Shown here piece after piece: positions 1 to 12,153 of a stretch of DNA of 64,000 nt (position 1 is the stretch's first letter; each line of letters begins with the position of its first letter). A program made the translations under genes and the position numbers. The notes beneath the pieces were generated by a model that saw only the letters and a list, made by a program, of their open reading frames with translations, was not told the origin of the DNA and made no database searches. Source of the DNA: Macropodus opercularis (lineage: Eukaryota; Chordata; Actinopteri; Anabantiformes; Osphronemidae); contig JAUCMP010000030.1 in assembly GCA_030770545.1 (NCBI GenBank), positions 3,387,001 through 3,451,000 of the forward strand, read 5' to 3'.

Positions 1-2039
1 TATTTCCAGTTTCACAGTTGGTTCATTCTAAATGAACACTGTGGTTTGATGTGAAGACATCGATTCATGTCAATTACTTATTATTGAACGTTCTTCAGCC
101 AAGCTGAAGAACGTCCACACCATGCCTTTATTGCATTTGTCCAATCATAATTCTCCCTGTTTGCCTTTTATCAGCCCTAAAATGCCTTTGTCCTTATCAC
201 AAAGCTCACTAGGTCCATTTTTGTATTGTTATCATGTGACTGCTCTTATTTAACTGTGATTCTAACCTGCAGGTTGCCAAACCAGAAATCCCTGTTCTGG
301 CCCTGTGAGAGCATGAAAACAACAGCACTCGGTGCGTGACAGTTCATAAGCTCTTTGTTCGTTCACATTTTTCATTTTGTTGACCTAGAAACTGCTCGGC
401 CTCTATGTTATACATTGGGTCAATGGTGCAACAGTGACGAGGGACACTGCTCTTCAGCGTTTACAGTAGCGTTACTGTAAACGCTTTTATTCTGTTGATT
501 ATAGCAGCAAGAAAAGCTAGTTAAAACAGCTGGAAAGGCAGCTAACATCTATTCAATCATATGTATTAGCATACTCAGCATAATGTGTACTAAATATAAA
601 GGACAAAGGTAATGTGTACAGCTTTTATGTCAATGTGTTTTTATTATCCAAGGATTGTCAGTCAGTGCATTAAGCTATTCAGTCGTGTTTCTGGAGGTTT
701 TTGGTCTCCTCTGTGGGTTTGATTGTAGCGTGATCAATCTGTGGAATGTCGGTCTGATTATGGTCAGAGTCCCACTCTACCCGCTGATGGACCGTTTCAA
801 GCTGAGTCTGCTGGTCTCAAGTGCACTTGCGTATTGGAAAGTGAGAAACAGTCGTGCTCTTGTGGCAGTTCCCTAAAATGTATGGAACCATAAAACGCCA
901 AAAACCGTTTTGTAAGGAAGGTCGGACTGCGCTGCGTTGTGCAGTCGCTATCATCTGTCATCAGTTCTTGGATCTCAACACTCGGGTGCTTGCTCACCTA
1001 CCTGTGCTTCACACTACGACTCGTCGAAAGCTTCATATAACTGGATTATCTCTGTGAACCAGCAGACATTCAACTACTGCAAAGCTTCGGCTACTGGCAA
1101 ACTGAACTTGACTCAAGCAGCATTGGTGCTTTTGGATAAACCCAATATCAGAGCACTTGTGCACGTAGCAGTGCACAGTAATTCACAGCAATCGTCCTCC
1201 TACGTTTGTCAATTAACATTATAGATGCATTGGTTTCATGTGGGCAAACCCGTTTAAGCAGACAGACGGGCAGACTGTTTATCTGTCTGAACCAGTGCTG
1301 TCTTTATGTCTGAGCCTCCCCAGGCTGCTTCTACTGACCTACATCTAGACCTGTATCCTGTAATCATCATCCAATTTCCTCTCTGTTTCTCTCTGTCCTG
1401 TGATTGTGGTCGAGCACAGGCTACATCTTTCTTTCTTTCTTTTTTTTTTGAATACCAGAAATGCTATTTTCCTATTTGCAAAAATAAACAGCAAAAGCGA
1501 AAATGCTACGTCCTTTGATTTATTGTTTTTTGATGGGTGGTGTCTGTTGGTGTCTACATACCACAGCCCACAGTTATGGCTGAGCTTGTCACAGCTGCAG
1601 AGACGTGGGAAAAAATGTCACATTGAACACAACACACCATTGTTGCATGGACTGATGCTGTGTACTTCAGCATCCCGTTGAAAATGATTTGTCAGAAACG
1701 ATTACCAGGGGAAAGTGCGCCTGCGTTAGTGGTGTGTTTAAAGCTGCACATATTGTATACATCCAACCAGTAAGAGCCCATTTGCACAAGCCACTGGTTT
1801 ACAGTGTACAGGTGGTCTGACTCTACGTGCTCTATTGGACATTTTTAAGGTGCATGCACGTGTAGACGTGAACAACGTCTGTCCAAGGAACTGACATCAT
1901 GGAGCAATGTCTAAAGACTTCAGAGGGAGCTTAAAGCTTGGGTGGGTCTTCCAAATGGACGCTAAATACATGAGCTGCAAATTGTCTGAAGAACAACCAA
2001 GTAAGGGTTTGGATTTTCAAAGCCCTGATCTATGGACAA

Positions 2040-2326
2040 AGCCATGTGTAAGAAGCGAGAAGGTCCCGGGTTCGATTCCTGGAGGCGACCGGGGGGCCTG
2101 TGTGGAGTCTGCATGTTCTCCCCGTGTCTGCGAGGGTTTTCTCCGGGGTCTCCGGCTTCCTCCCACAGTCCAAAGACATGCAGTCTCTAAATTGTGTGAG
2201 TGTGTGCGTGACTGTGACTTGTGCGACAGGCTGGTGATCCGTCCAGGGTGAACCCTGCCTCTTGCCCATAGACAGCTGGGACAGGCTCCAGCACGCCTGA
2301 AGAAGCAGTAGAAGATGAATGAATGA
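2040..2326 (+). repeat. tRNA-derived SINE
   Basis: A Pol III B-box-like GGTTCGATTCC lies at 2069-2079. It is followed by a body matching the very common fish short interspersed element, with its 'GCATGTTCTCCCCGTG' and 'TTCCTCCCACAGTCCAAA' segments. The body continues to 'GACAGCTGGGACAGGCTCCAGC' style sequence and ends in a short GAAT-repeat tail (about 2316-2326). The expected 5' A-box part is degraded, so this looks like an old, partly truncated copy. It is not a functional tRNA gene, because no acceptor stem or anticodon arm can be folded around the B-box. Confidence 0.8.
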
Positions 2327-3773
2327 AAGAAAGGAATAAAAATGGCTCTCATCATTGCAGCAGAGCAAATAGAAATAGTTTCAGTAAATCTAAGTGTGCT
2401 ACGACAGGAGCAGTTTAGTCTGGTTTAATACGCAGAGGTAATGTCCTTCAGCAGCAAACTGTCTTTCATTATACGATCCTTACGATTATACGACACTTTG
2501 GCAGATTTTGGCCACATTAGCAACAAGCTAAATCTGGCATGATGACCATGAGTTCAATAATGCCCTTTTTGCTTGATTTGAGGTCTTTCCCACCTATGGA
2601 GAAGTTTGGATGTTGTTTGCTTGCTGAATTTCAGCTCCTGTCACTGTTTTAGGCACCAAACACTGGCCAGCGTAGTTATTAGTTACTACTGCTGTCTAAT
2701 CGCTGCCTCTGGGCTGCTTCAGCCAGAGACTATCTCACTGACACCAACGTTTTCTGCAGCGTGTGACAGCTGGGCTTCCAGCACAGAGGGGGCGGAAGGA
2801 TAACTGCATAAAGCCCACTCCAGCGACTCCATAGAAAATGTGCTGCTTTCAGTCCTGTCATCACTTTCTATTGCTGATCAGGCTGCTGCAGTATGATGCA
2901 ATATCTCTGAGTTCAGTCCTGGAGAAAGCAGCGAGGAAGTTGCTGGATCAGGCTGGAATGTGAGGCTTTCCAGTCGTGTCTGGCAGGGAGGGAGCACCGT
3001 CACAGGGAGCCGCGACCGTCTTCAAAGCAGACATCTGTGTTGCCTCCTTTCCTGCTGATCTGGGATAATACGTGTAGAGAAACCTGCTCATCTCATTGTT
3101 GTGTTTGGATTCATGAACTGCTGCTGAGACAGATGTCTGAAGACAAAATGGGTGGAGCCAAAGAAGTGAGCATAGAAGGGGGGTTTCCTTTTAGAAATGA
3201 AACGTGGCCACATGCTGTAACAGGAGTAGCAGAGGTTACTGCGGGGCAGGATCGAAGCCTGCAGACAGTAACGTGTTTTTTTCTAAGTCAGTGGACAGTT
3301 TAAGGCTATTGCTGTGGTGGATTTGATACTTGAAGGATTTGTGTGATGTCTTCTCCTGACCTCTGGCCTGACTGGAAGCTAACCGTGCCTTTTCTAATCT
3401 AGGGTGAAACATCTTCAACAACTTCAGAGGTGCTGCACCCTCTGAATACTGCACTATTTTATTCTGTATATAATTAAATCACTGTGCCATCTGTAATGAA
3501 ATGTAATGTGTGATTTTAAATGGACTGCAAGTTAAAGCAACGATAATTAGCGTCAGTCAGAACCAGCCCACTCTGCTCCACCCAGCCCCTCTCTCCCTGC
3601 CACGCTCTGTCATAGAGCCACTACTCGTTATATGTGTAGAAAAATTACAGCCTCAACTGGTTATTAAATAATGTGTTTGTACAGTTTTTAATTTGGTTTT
3701 TGATGAAGGGTTAATAGTTATAATTCTGTACCATCAAGTACTGCTCAAGGTATAGGATGGAACACACTGTATG

Positions 3774-3945
3774 AATTCAATTCAATTCAATTCAATTCAA
3801 CTTTATTTATATAGCGCCAATTCACAACATCAGTTATCTCAGGGCACTTTACAAGTAAGGTTTTAAGACCTTACACAACTAAACCCAACAATTCCCACAT
3901 AGAGCAAGCTTTTAATTGTAGCCAATCGATAAATTGTACAGTTAA
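3774..3945 (-). mobile_element. 3' tail of an L2/CR1-group LINE, reverse orientation
   Basis: Tandem ATTCA units at 3775-3801 are followed by a segment that is a near-exact reverse complement of the 3' end of the LINE at about 22310-22485. Shared blocks include the 'TAGCGCCAATTCACAACATC' stretch and the pyrimidine-rich block after it. Only the 3' UTR and tail are present, which is typical of 5'-truncated target-primed insertions. The LINE's sense strand is the minus strand here. Confidence 0.85.
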
Positions 3946-5809
3946 ATTTCAAAATTCAGTGTTTTAAAATGTATTGTGTGAATGTACAGTGTGATCGCTC
4001 AGAGATTAGCTGGGTGTTTAGTCTGAGTTCACAGAACACAGTGTGTAGTTGGGTTCAAACTGGCTGAAGCTTGGTGGGAGGCAGTGGGACACTGCTGTGA
4101 AATGCTGCCACTCAGTGGTTAACCTGAAGATGCAGCATGATTAATAGTAACGCTCATTCACTCACTCATCATCTTTGCTGTTCATTCCTCCTAAAGGTCA
4201 CCGACTGGGTCCTATGTCAGCTGAGATTCGGGCCAGAGCTGTGTCCACCCTGGACAGGTCTCCAGTCCATCTCAGCCCACACACAGACACAGAAAACCAC
4301 CTACGGACAGTTTACAATAAGGAAGCAGTATCCACTGTACACACACACTTTAAAGCTCACGCACACATTGAGAAAGGTCTCACCTAAATCCATTCAGTGG
4401 CTTGTCAGCAATATGACACTCTTCTCAAATAGCTGGACAGACAGACAGACGGACAGTTGGATTCCTTTGATGTTATCCCCACAGGTTTATATCCCTTCAC
4501 CATCTGTTCCTTCTGAAAAGGTTTCTGAATATTCCTCTTCCTGGGCATCAACACTGTGTGTGAGTGTGCACTGCCCCCAAAAACATGTCCTCTTGAAAAG
4601 GTATGACAAGCTTAACAAGCTTTTGATTTGCCAAACTCCCCTTTAAAAATTAGATTTGTAGCCTGTGTCTTTTGAAGAAGATCCCACTTTGTGTTACACA
4701 AAGACGCCAAGTGACTTACAACTGTACCTTTTGCTTCAGTAATTGACTTGGTTACAACACTTTGGTTTCTCTGCCATCATTTACCTGTTGAGTAAGTTAA
4801 GAAACAGCCTATGTCTAAATTTCAAAATGTATTATAATATTAAAATATTTCGACATGTTTGTGCAAATATATGGAAGCAATGCAGAAAACATTTATTTAA
4901 AATGAAAACTAATTTTACAAGAAGTAACGACAAACTGTAATTCTTCTACATCATGAACACACAATTTAGTTAGTTTCTGAAAACTCGCCTTTACTGGATC
5001 ATGTTGCTGACAATCCACTGTTTCCTCTAACTGACAACGCTGACATATCAAATAGATGTTTATCTGTCGTTTCCAGTGTTTAAATGAAAATGTGCTAATC
5101 TGTTGAACTGTGTCTTCCACTCAGTGTAATTCAGCAAAGTTCTTTTACTTTATTTCTACTGTTCACACCTGAAGCCATGTGGGATTTCTGCCCAGTGATG
5201 CTGTGGGTCCTCCTGTGTGGTGTGGCTCAGTGCCACTAAACGAGTTCTCTTTTGCATCAGATGATATTATTTACTGTTATATGCATATTTTGTCAAATGA
5301 TGTCCCATCAGATGTTAAGACAATAATAACACGCGACAGAAGCCAAAGCAAACTGGAGACGTGTGGAAGCGAGATCAGCTTTAATGTCCTTTTGGCTTCG
5401 GCGAGCATCGGAATTTTGATGATTCGTTAACAGTAAATGCGTCAAAGTTAAAACAGTGCTACTCAAAAGTCAAAACGCGAAGATCACACATGTTGTGCAG
5501 CCACTCAGCGCAATTACGTATGTGACTGTTCGCTTAGTTAGCGGTTCATACTGCTGTAATATTACAAAACAGCAGTAATAACCGACTACTTTATAATATT
5601 GTGAAACATGCAGAATTATATTATTTTTCGGTGGCTTTCGCATTTTCTTAGATAATCATATATAATCCTATAAATGCAAACAACCCAGCTCTCTGTGCGA
5701 CAGCACATGCTGGAGGGCAATGTGTAAAAATTACATGCGAGTGTACGAGGAGCAGTGAATGCAACATTATTTCCTGTTCAAAGAAAATATCGTCCGTAGC
5801 AGCCAAAGG

Positions 5810-6320
5810 CAGATTAATGCCTTTCTCGCCCGCGTTTGTTGTCGACGGTCTGCCCTCAACTTGTTTATCGAGTTATGACGGCGTAGAAGACGTTTCAGCG
5901 ATGTTTTGGGAATATCTCGCCGCGGCTCGACGACTCGGAAATCCAGCGGGCGCTGCGAGCGAGGTAATGTTAGCAGGGCAGCTAACGTTAGCTTAGCGCT
6001 AACTTACGTTTAGCAAGTAGCGACGCGGCGGTTTTGTTTGTTTGTTTCCTCGACTCCTTCAACGCGCAGGCTAACGCCGCGTTAGCACTTGAGCTAAACC
6101 TTGCAACTTTAAATAGCCAGGTAGCCTCTGCGGGCTGGAAGCAAACTAACACTGCTCATCAACAAGTGGTTTATTTTCGTGTGTGTGGGTGTTTCGCTAT
6201 TTGAGAGAAAGCAGCCGCTTCACTCCGACTCTGCTCGAATAGCCGATGTTATGTGGCGGACTTGCGCCTGCTGACGTTCTCTCGGTGCTCGCTGAGGTCG
6301 GGCGTTACATAAGGCTCGTC
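5810..6320 (+). promoter_or_regulatory. elk4: CpG-rich block, probable elk4 promoter and non-coding first exon
   Basis: CpG dinucleotides are dense between about 5815 and 6310, unlike the flanking DNA. This is the only such block upstream of the first coding exon of elk4. A good 5' splice site (GCGAG|GTAATG) follows position 5963 and could join a non-coding first exon to the acceptor at 9189-9190, which lies 8 nt before the start codon. No TATA box is evident. The transcription start is inferred, and an alternative first exon around 6300-6600 cannot be excluded. Confidence 0.5.
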
Positions 6321-9190
6321 TGTAATCTGATGTCCCTGGCAGCAGTTTGACGGTGCAGACAGTGGGGTCAGGTTGTGCGTGGGGGGGTGTGCGCCCCCAC
6401 CCGAGTCTGGATGAGTCAGGGCAGATGTACCGGTCCAGTAAGAAGCTTACACTCAGTCAGCAACACGGAAAGGAGCCAACAGCCAGCGACACGCAGACGC
6501 ATTGTTGGCGCCTCCGTCGCTGTGAACTGCAGGGACGCTGTGGAAGACGGTGTGTGTGGATGGAGCACATTGTTGGGGCGGGATCTGCGCTTGATCTAAC
6601 AGGCTGTGACTAAATGACAGGGCAGCTTTTTACATACATCACCAGGACAACTGGAGTTGATGGGACTTTACAATAGTGTCAATCTCGAATGGTCTCAACT
6701 GGATCAGAACACAAGAACAACAGCAGTGTGGGAGGCAGCCAGTGACAGATAAATGCTGGTGGTGTAGGAGGCTCGGCTGCCAAATGTAACCCGGTGACAC
6801 TAATAGAAAAATGCTATGGCACAACTACTGACAGGGGAATCATCTGAGAGCATGGTAAGCAGCTAGAGCGCGTCTCCCAGTTTGCAGTGGCACATTTTGA
6901 GTACATGTCAAGAAAAAGATGATCAGTGTTCGATTCATCCGTAAGACTCCACAGGCCGATAAAGGAGGTGAAGCACCATGGGGCGTATTCAGCAGACGTG
7001 TGCTCAGTGAATTTGTTTGACACCTTGGTACCAGCTTACAACATCTGCTAACTGGTTTCCTGGGGGAAGCCCTCCAGCTAAATATGGCTTCACAACATCT
7101 GTATTGGTAATCTCACTTCTTATTTGTATTCCACATCACAGTCATGTGTTTTCTATTGAGAGAACGCTTCAGTCTTGATTTTAATGGCCTGGGGGTAATG
7201 GGGTCAGTGAAATGCAGTAGAGCTATGGTCGCATTTTCCTTTTAATACAGGAAACATATTCAGAAGTAGGAGTTAAAATTTGCATCTGGTTCTCTTTGTC
7301 TGAGAGTAACTGACTATCCTAATCTGAGAGCAGTAGATTTCCAGTGATTAATGTTCACATTTTGTTCCTCAGTCAGATTTTTTTAGTTACAGCCCTACAT
7401 GACACCACTAACTAGATATCACTAGTAAATTATAAATTGAACATGCAGTGTTGGTCAACTAAACAAAATATTTATTGATTTAAATCATAATATATATATA
7501 TAATATCTAGTTGCTACCTACCTAAAATATGTCCCACTCTACAATGTGCAACATAAAATATGAGCGAGGTGTCAATCCAACATATTCACAAGCCCACAGA
7601 GCTGAGATGTAAAATAAAAAAATCTCTAATCTCAAAGGTTGTCATTCTTGAAACTTGCAAACACTGCAGCAAAGCCTCTAAAATAACAGTGAAAGTCACA
7701 GTTTTTACTTCACATATCACTGTGGTGTCAACAACTAAAGGAAAGAAATAAAAGCACGTTTGCCATGATTCATTGGTTGTTCTCCAACCAGGATGCTGGC
7801 AGCCTGCCTAATGGAATAACTAGGCTGTAACGTAGCACTTCTACATGATTGAAAAGTATCACTGTGATGCAGTTCATTATTGTCGGGTTGTTTAAAGTGC
7901 TACCTTGGAGCTGAGAGGAGATACATTGGTATATTTGCATTATGAGGTAAATTAACCATGTGCTTATTGTTCAGTATTTTATTTTGTATTGTATTTTATA
8001 TTATTTTGAAATCCCATCAGCAGCAGCCTCTTGATAAACTGAATGATTTCATACTTAGCTATAAGGACCGAAAGACAAAATAACGCCTAAAGCTTTGGAC
8101 ATAGTTAAATGTTTGAGCTTGTCTGTAGCTGTGTCACAGAACTTAAATTAAACCAGTAGTGAAAACAACAGAGCTAAAGTGTTTCTCTTGCCCTGGTTTC
8201 ATGTACCTGTAGATGAGTGGAAGTACTATCACCACGTTTCACTAGAAGAATTTGAATCTTCCGCTTTTAAATCTTGGTGTGATGGGTTATTTACTTTTGC
8301 ATCAACATTCCTCCCATGTTTTGAATGTAGCATGGGTGTGGACCTGACCCTCAGGAGTTCCTTGGATCAGTGAGCTGTAGTGTGGTAAACTCGCAGCAAC
8401 CAGAGAGCAAGATACCACAGTTTCAGCTCTGAACGTCTTAGAAGCAGCTAATAAAGAGACAGAGTTGTTTAAGCTGACGCAGTGTCAGTGTTTTCCTAAT
8501 GCAGTAATTCAGTGCCTGATATGAATGGACATTTAACAGGCGTCCTCTGGTCCCTCTTACCAGCACTGCTGGTCCAATCTTTTAGTGACCCACAGCGCCA
8601 GACTGGGCCACCCTTCACCCATGAGAGAGGTTAATCATTAATGTAGTGCTCCTGTTGTGAACGCCTTTCTTCGCTCTGTTATCATTTCTTATACAGAGTA
8701 TTGTGTTGCTACAGGTGAACAAGGTGTCTGACGCATGTGTGGCCACACTAAACTGAGCCACAATTTTCTTCTTGCAAAAGAAAATTAGGTTTAATGGTTT
8801 CTGATTAAGCAGCTTAATAAGAACAACGTGTCATCATGTGTAGCCGTAGGACAACATTTTAACAACACAGCTGCACCTTTGGAAAGTTCTGATCCCTGTG
8901 CTGGCCTTTGGAGAGAGAAGACTGTTTTTAATCACTTGTTTATGCTGACTCCAACTCACCAGTGGATGTGGTAGGTGGGAATCCCCTGAATGGTATTTGA
9001 CTTTATGCAGCCGTTAATGAAACAAACACTTGGCTTTATTCAGCCGGGGACAGTTGCATTATCATCTTAGAATGTGAAACCACATGAGGGAATGGTGCTT
9101 GTACCAGATTGTGGCTCTGTCACTTGCTCTGAGCTTCATTTGTGTGATTTTCTTGAGACTGATCATTTTCCTTGTGACCTTTTGTTTCAG
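5964..9190 (+). other. elk4: elk4 intron 1 (inferred)
   Basis: This region runs from the proposed first donor (GT at 5964) to a strong acceptor (TTTTGTTTCAG, ending 9190). It has low coding potential throughout, with AT-rich stretches around 7480-7510. I see no recognisable transposon, RNA gene or exon in it. Confidence 0.45.
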
Positions 9191-9198
9191 TGAGAGAC

Positions 9199-12101
9199 AT
9201 GGACAACTCTGTCACCCTGTGGCAGTTCCTTCTCCAGCTGCTGTTGGATTCCAGCAATGAGCAGCTAATCTGCTGGACCAATGAGGAAGGAGAGTTTAAA
9301 CTCCTGCAGGCAGAGGAGGTGGCCCGGCTGTGGGGAGCCCGCAAGAACAAGCCCAACATGAACTATGACAAACTCAGCAGGGCTCTCAGATACTACTATG
9401 ACAAGGTGCGTAGTCGAGATCTCAGTGTAACAAGAGAAATCCAAGTGTTGCCTGTGCTTTACAGTGTTATTCCCATAAAGAACCGGAGTTGAAAGTCCTC
9501 AAAGCTAGTTCATACCCTCCAACAATCTGGTAACACTTGAAGGCATCTCTGAATATTAGCCATAGCTCCTTACATGGAAAAACACCACAAAGGTAAACAC
9601 AGTATGTGTAAATGCTCCTGCCAGCTTGGTTTCACTTCACGCCTGTAAGGATTAGCCTCATTATGTAGACAACCTACGGAGTCTATTCTTTACAGCTGGA
9701 TAGGCAGCGGAAGCTTTGGTTGCAAGGAGGAAGAAGTCCAGACGCTATACAGCACGTGGTGACTAACTAATGTGGAAGTAGCTGGGCAACGGCTTAGATC
9801 GACGACCAGCTTTCCATGTGTATGCTTGCAGGACTGGACCTGTGCAGGACTCTGCGTTGTAATGACCTTCCTTTCTGCAAAGCTCCAACAGGACAGTAAA
9901 GACTGACGTTACGTCTGAGCACTTGTCACGTCACGACTCAGCAAAGTTTTTATGTGTAGTAGTTTCCAAAAGTTTACAATGCAGAACGTAAAACAGCCTT
10001 TAAATACACTAAATGGAATTAATTTTGTTACTGTCTGTTACTGTTTGTTTGTCTGTAGTGTAGACATTTTTCAGAGAATACATATTGGCACTTTTCCACA
10101 CACAATGTGAAGAGAACTAAAGGGATTAGGACTCAACAGCTGCCTTAAGAAACCACTTGTCAGTGAAGCTAATTGGGGGGAAAGGCTTTAATTTGCTAGG
10201 GAGCATAAGGATTGGACTCTGGAGCAGTGGAAGCAGGTCACGTCGTCCGATGAGTCCAGAGAGCGGGTGAGGGTTAGAAGAGGTGGCGAAGTGATGCACT
10301 ATTCATGCCTAGTCTCTGCTGTACAACAACGCTATGTGCTAAGTATGAGGTTCGCTGATTATACTGGATGCCTGGGCTATTATTATTATTCAGTGGACCT
10401 TTGTTCCCTGATGGCTTCGTTCTATTATACAGTTAGTAAGTATGTATGTAAGTAAATAAGTGGTGTTTTGACGCACGACTAGTTTGGTGCAGAGTTTGGT
10501 GCAGAGTTTGGAAGAACAGAGTCGTCTCACTCAAGGCTTTTCGGTGGTTTTCTCTTCAATTTTTTTCTAGTAATGCTTTAGTAAAGAACATTCTCTTCTT
10601 ACTCTTATTGTGTCATAGTAGTTATGTGTTCACCAAAACTAACATTGTATTTGCTTTTCTGTGTTTTGTAGAACATCATAAAGAAGGTGAATGGTCAGAA
10701 GTTTGTGTATCGCTTTGTGTCTTATCCTGACATCCTGAAAGGAGACACTGCTAACCGAACAGACGGTGGGGATGTTGGTGCTGGGGCCATCCCTCCTGTA
10801 ACAAGAAGGGACAGCATGCTACAGGAGGGCGAGTCTGGTGACAGAGCTAAAGCAGGAGGTAGCACAGCAGCTCTGGGCTCCAACACCAAGCAGTCCAACC
10901 GTAACGACTACATCCACTCTGGTTTGTATACCTCCTTTACACTGAACTCGCTACAAAATGGACGCCAGCTCTTCAAATCCATAAAAATAGAGAATCCAGC
11001 AGAGAAGATTGCTGACAAGAGGGGTCCTGCTGTCCCTGGTCCGAGCCAGGAAGCATTGTCCCAGCCACAGCAGCCAACTGTTTCACCATCCGTCATCAAG
11101 TTTGTCAACACCCCTCCAAAGCCAGCACCAGCACCGCCTCCTCAGGTTGCCATGGAGCCAACTCTGATCAACCATCTGGATTCTCTGCAAACTCCATCAC
11201 AGAGGACTGAAGACATCAGCGCACACTCCTCCCTACCAGCACAGTCAATCTATTCATTTGAACACATCCGCACATCAGAAACAGCATTTACCTTAGCAGA
11301 CCTGCCCTCAACCAGCCCAACCTCGACCTTGGTGCCCGACTCCTCCCAGGAGCTGGTGATTGACAGCGATATTGAATCATCTCAGCCTGCGGACGTTCAG
11401 GCACCAGAGCCTACAGGAAGTCAGCCACAGCCGAAGGCTAGTATAGTATCCACACAAACACCTCTCAAACAGTGTTGGCACGTAACCGTGACCTTTCAAA
11501 TATAATGTCAGCTACACTTGAAACAAAGCAGTTCACATAATGTGAAGTTGCTAATATGTGCCGCTGTTAATTTAGCAGCTATTCAGCAACACATTAGAAG
11601 AATGACCAGTGTAGCAGGAAACAACTGGATGAACGAGTTATTAAGTGTAAAGTAATTAAATGAAACGTGGGGGAATCATTGCCTGTGTGTGTTTACCAGG
11701 GGGACAGTGGCATCAGCCTGTCTGGAGATGAGACCAGTTTGGTAGACACGGAAACCAGTTCATCTTCAGTGAGCAGCTGCACAACAGTCAGCACCCAGAT
11801 CCCAGGAAAGACACGCAAGCCGCCAAAAATCCTGCAGATCAGCCCTCCAGCTCTGTTGGTCACCACACCAGACTTCTCCCCCATGAACCTCTGCAGCCCC
11901 TCTCTACCCACTGCCTCTCTCACACCAGCAGTGCTGCAGGTGAGCACGTTGCCTGTATTTATCCAGCTGTGAACGTGTGACATAGGAAACAACTTTGATT
12001 GAAAGGCATTATGTTTGATGACGAGTTAATTTGTTTGAGTAAGGGTTTTTTTTTGTGGCATTATTCCAACATTTATTTACATATTTCTGTATGTGTGTGT
12101 G

Positions 12102-12153
<52 letters not shown>

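Larger units (their letters stand above)
1..5809. other. Intergenic DNA upstream of elk4
   Basis: No coding exon could be supported here on either strand. The short open frames have no recognisable domain and no paired splice sites. The stretch holds two small perfect hairpins near the left edge (88-114 and 456-485), a tRNA-derived SINE (about 2040-2326) and an L2-type LINE tail in reverse orientation (about 3774-3945). In mammals SLC45A3 lies upstream of ELK4. I looked for its membrane segments here and did not find them, so either the gene lies outside the window or the fish order differs. Confidence 0.5.

Noticed and set aside
2040..2110. Possible tRNA gene from the GGTTCGATTCC B-box
   Set aside because: No cloverleaf can be built, and the downstream sequence is the body and tail of a common fish SINE.
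4137..4646. 169-codon open frame
   Set aside because: No domain, low complexity in places, no paired splice sites, and no similarity to any family I know.
1..5809. slc45a3 upstream of elk4
   Set aside because: No exon encoding the expected membrane segments is visible on the plus strand.
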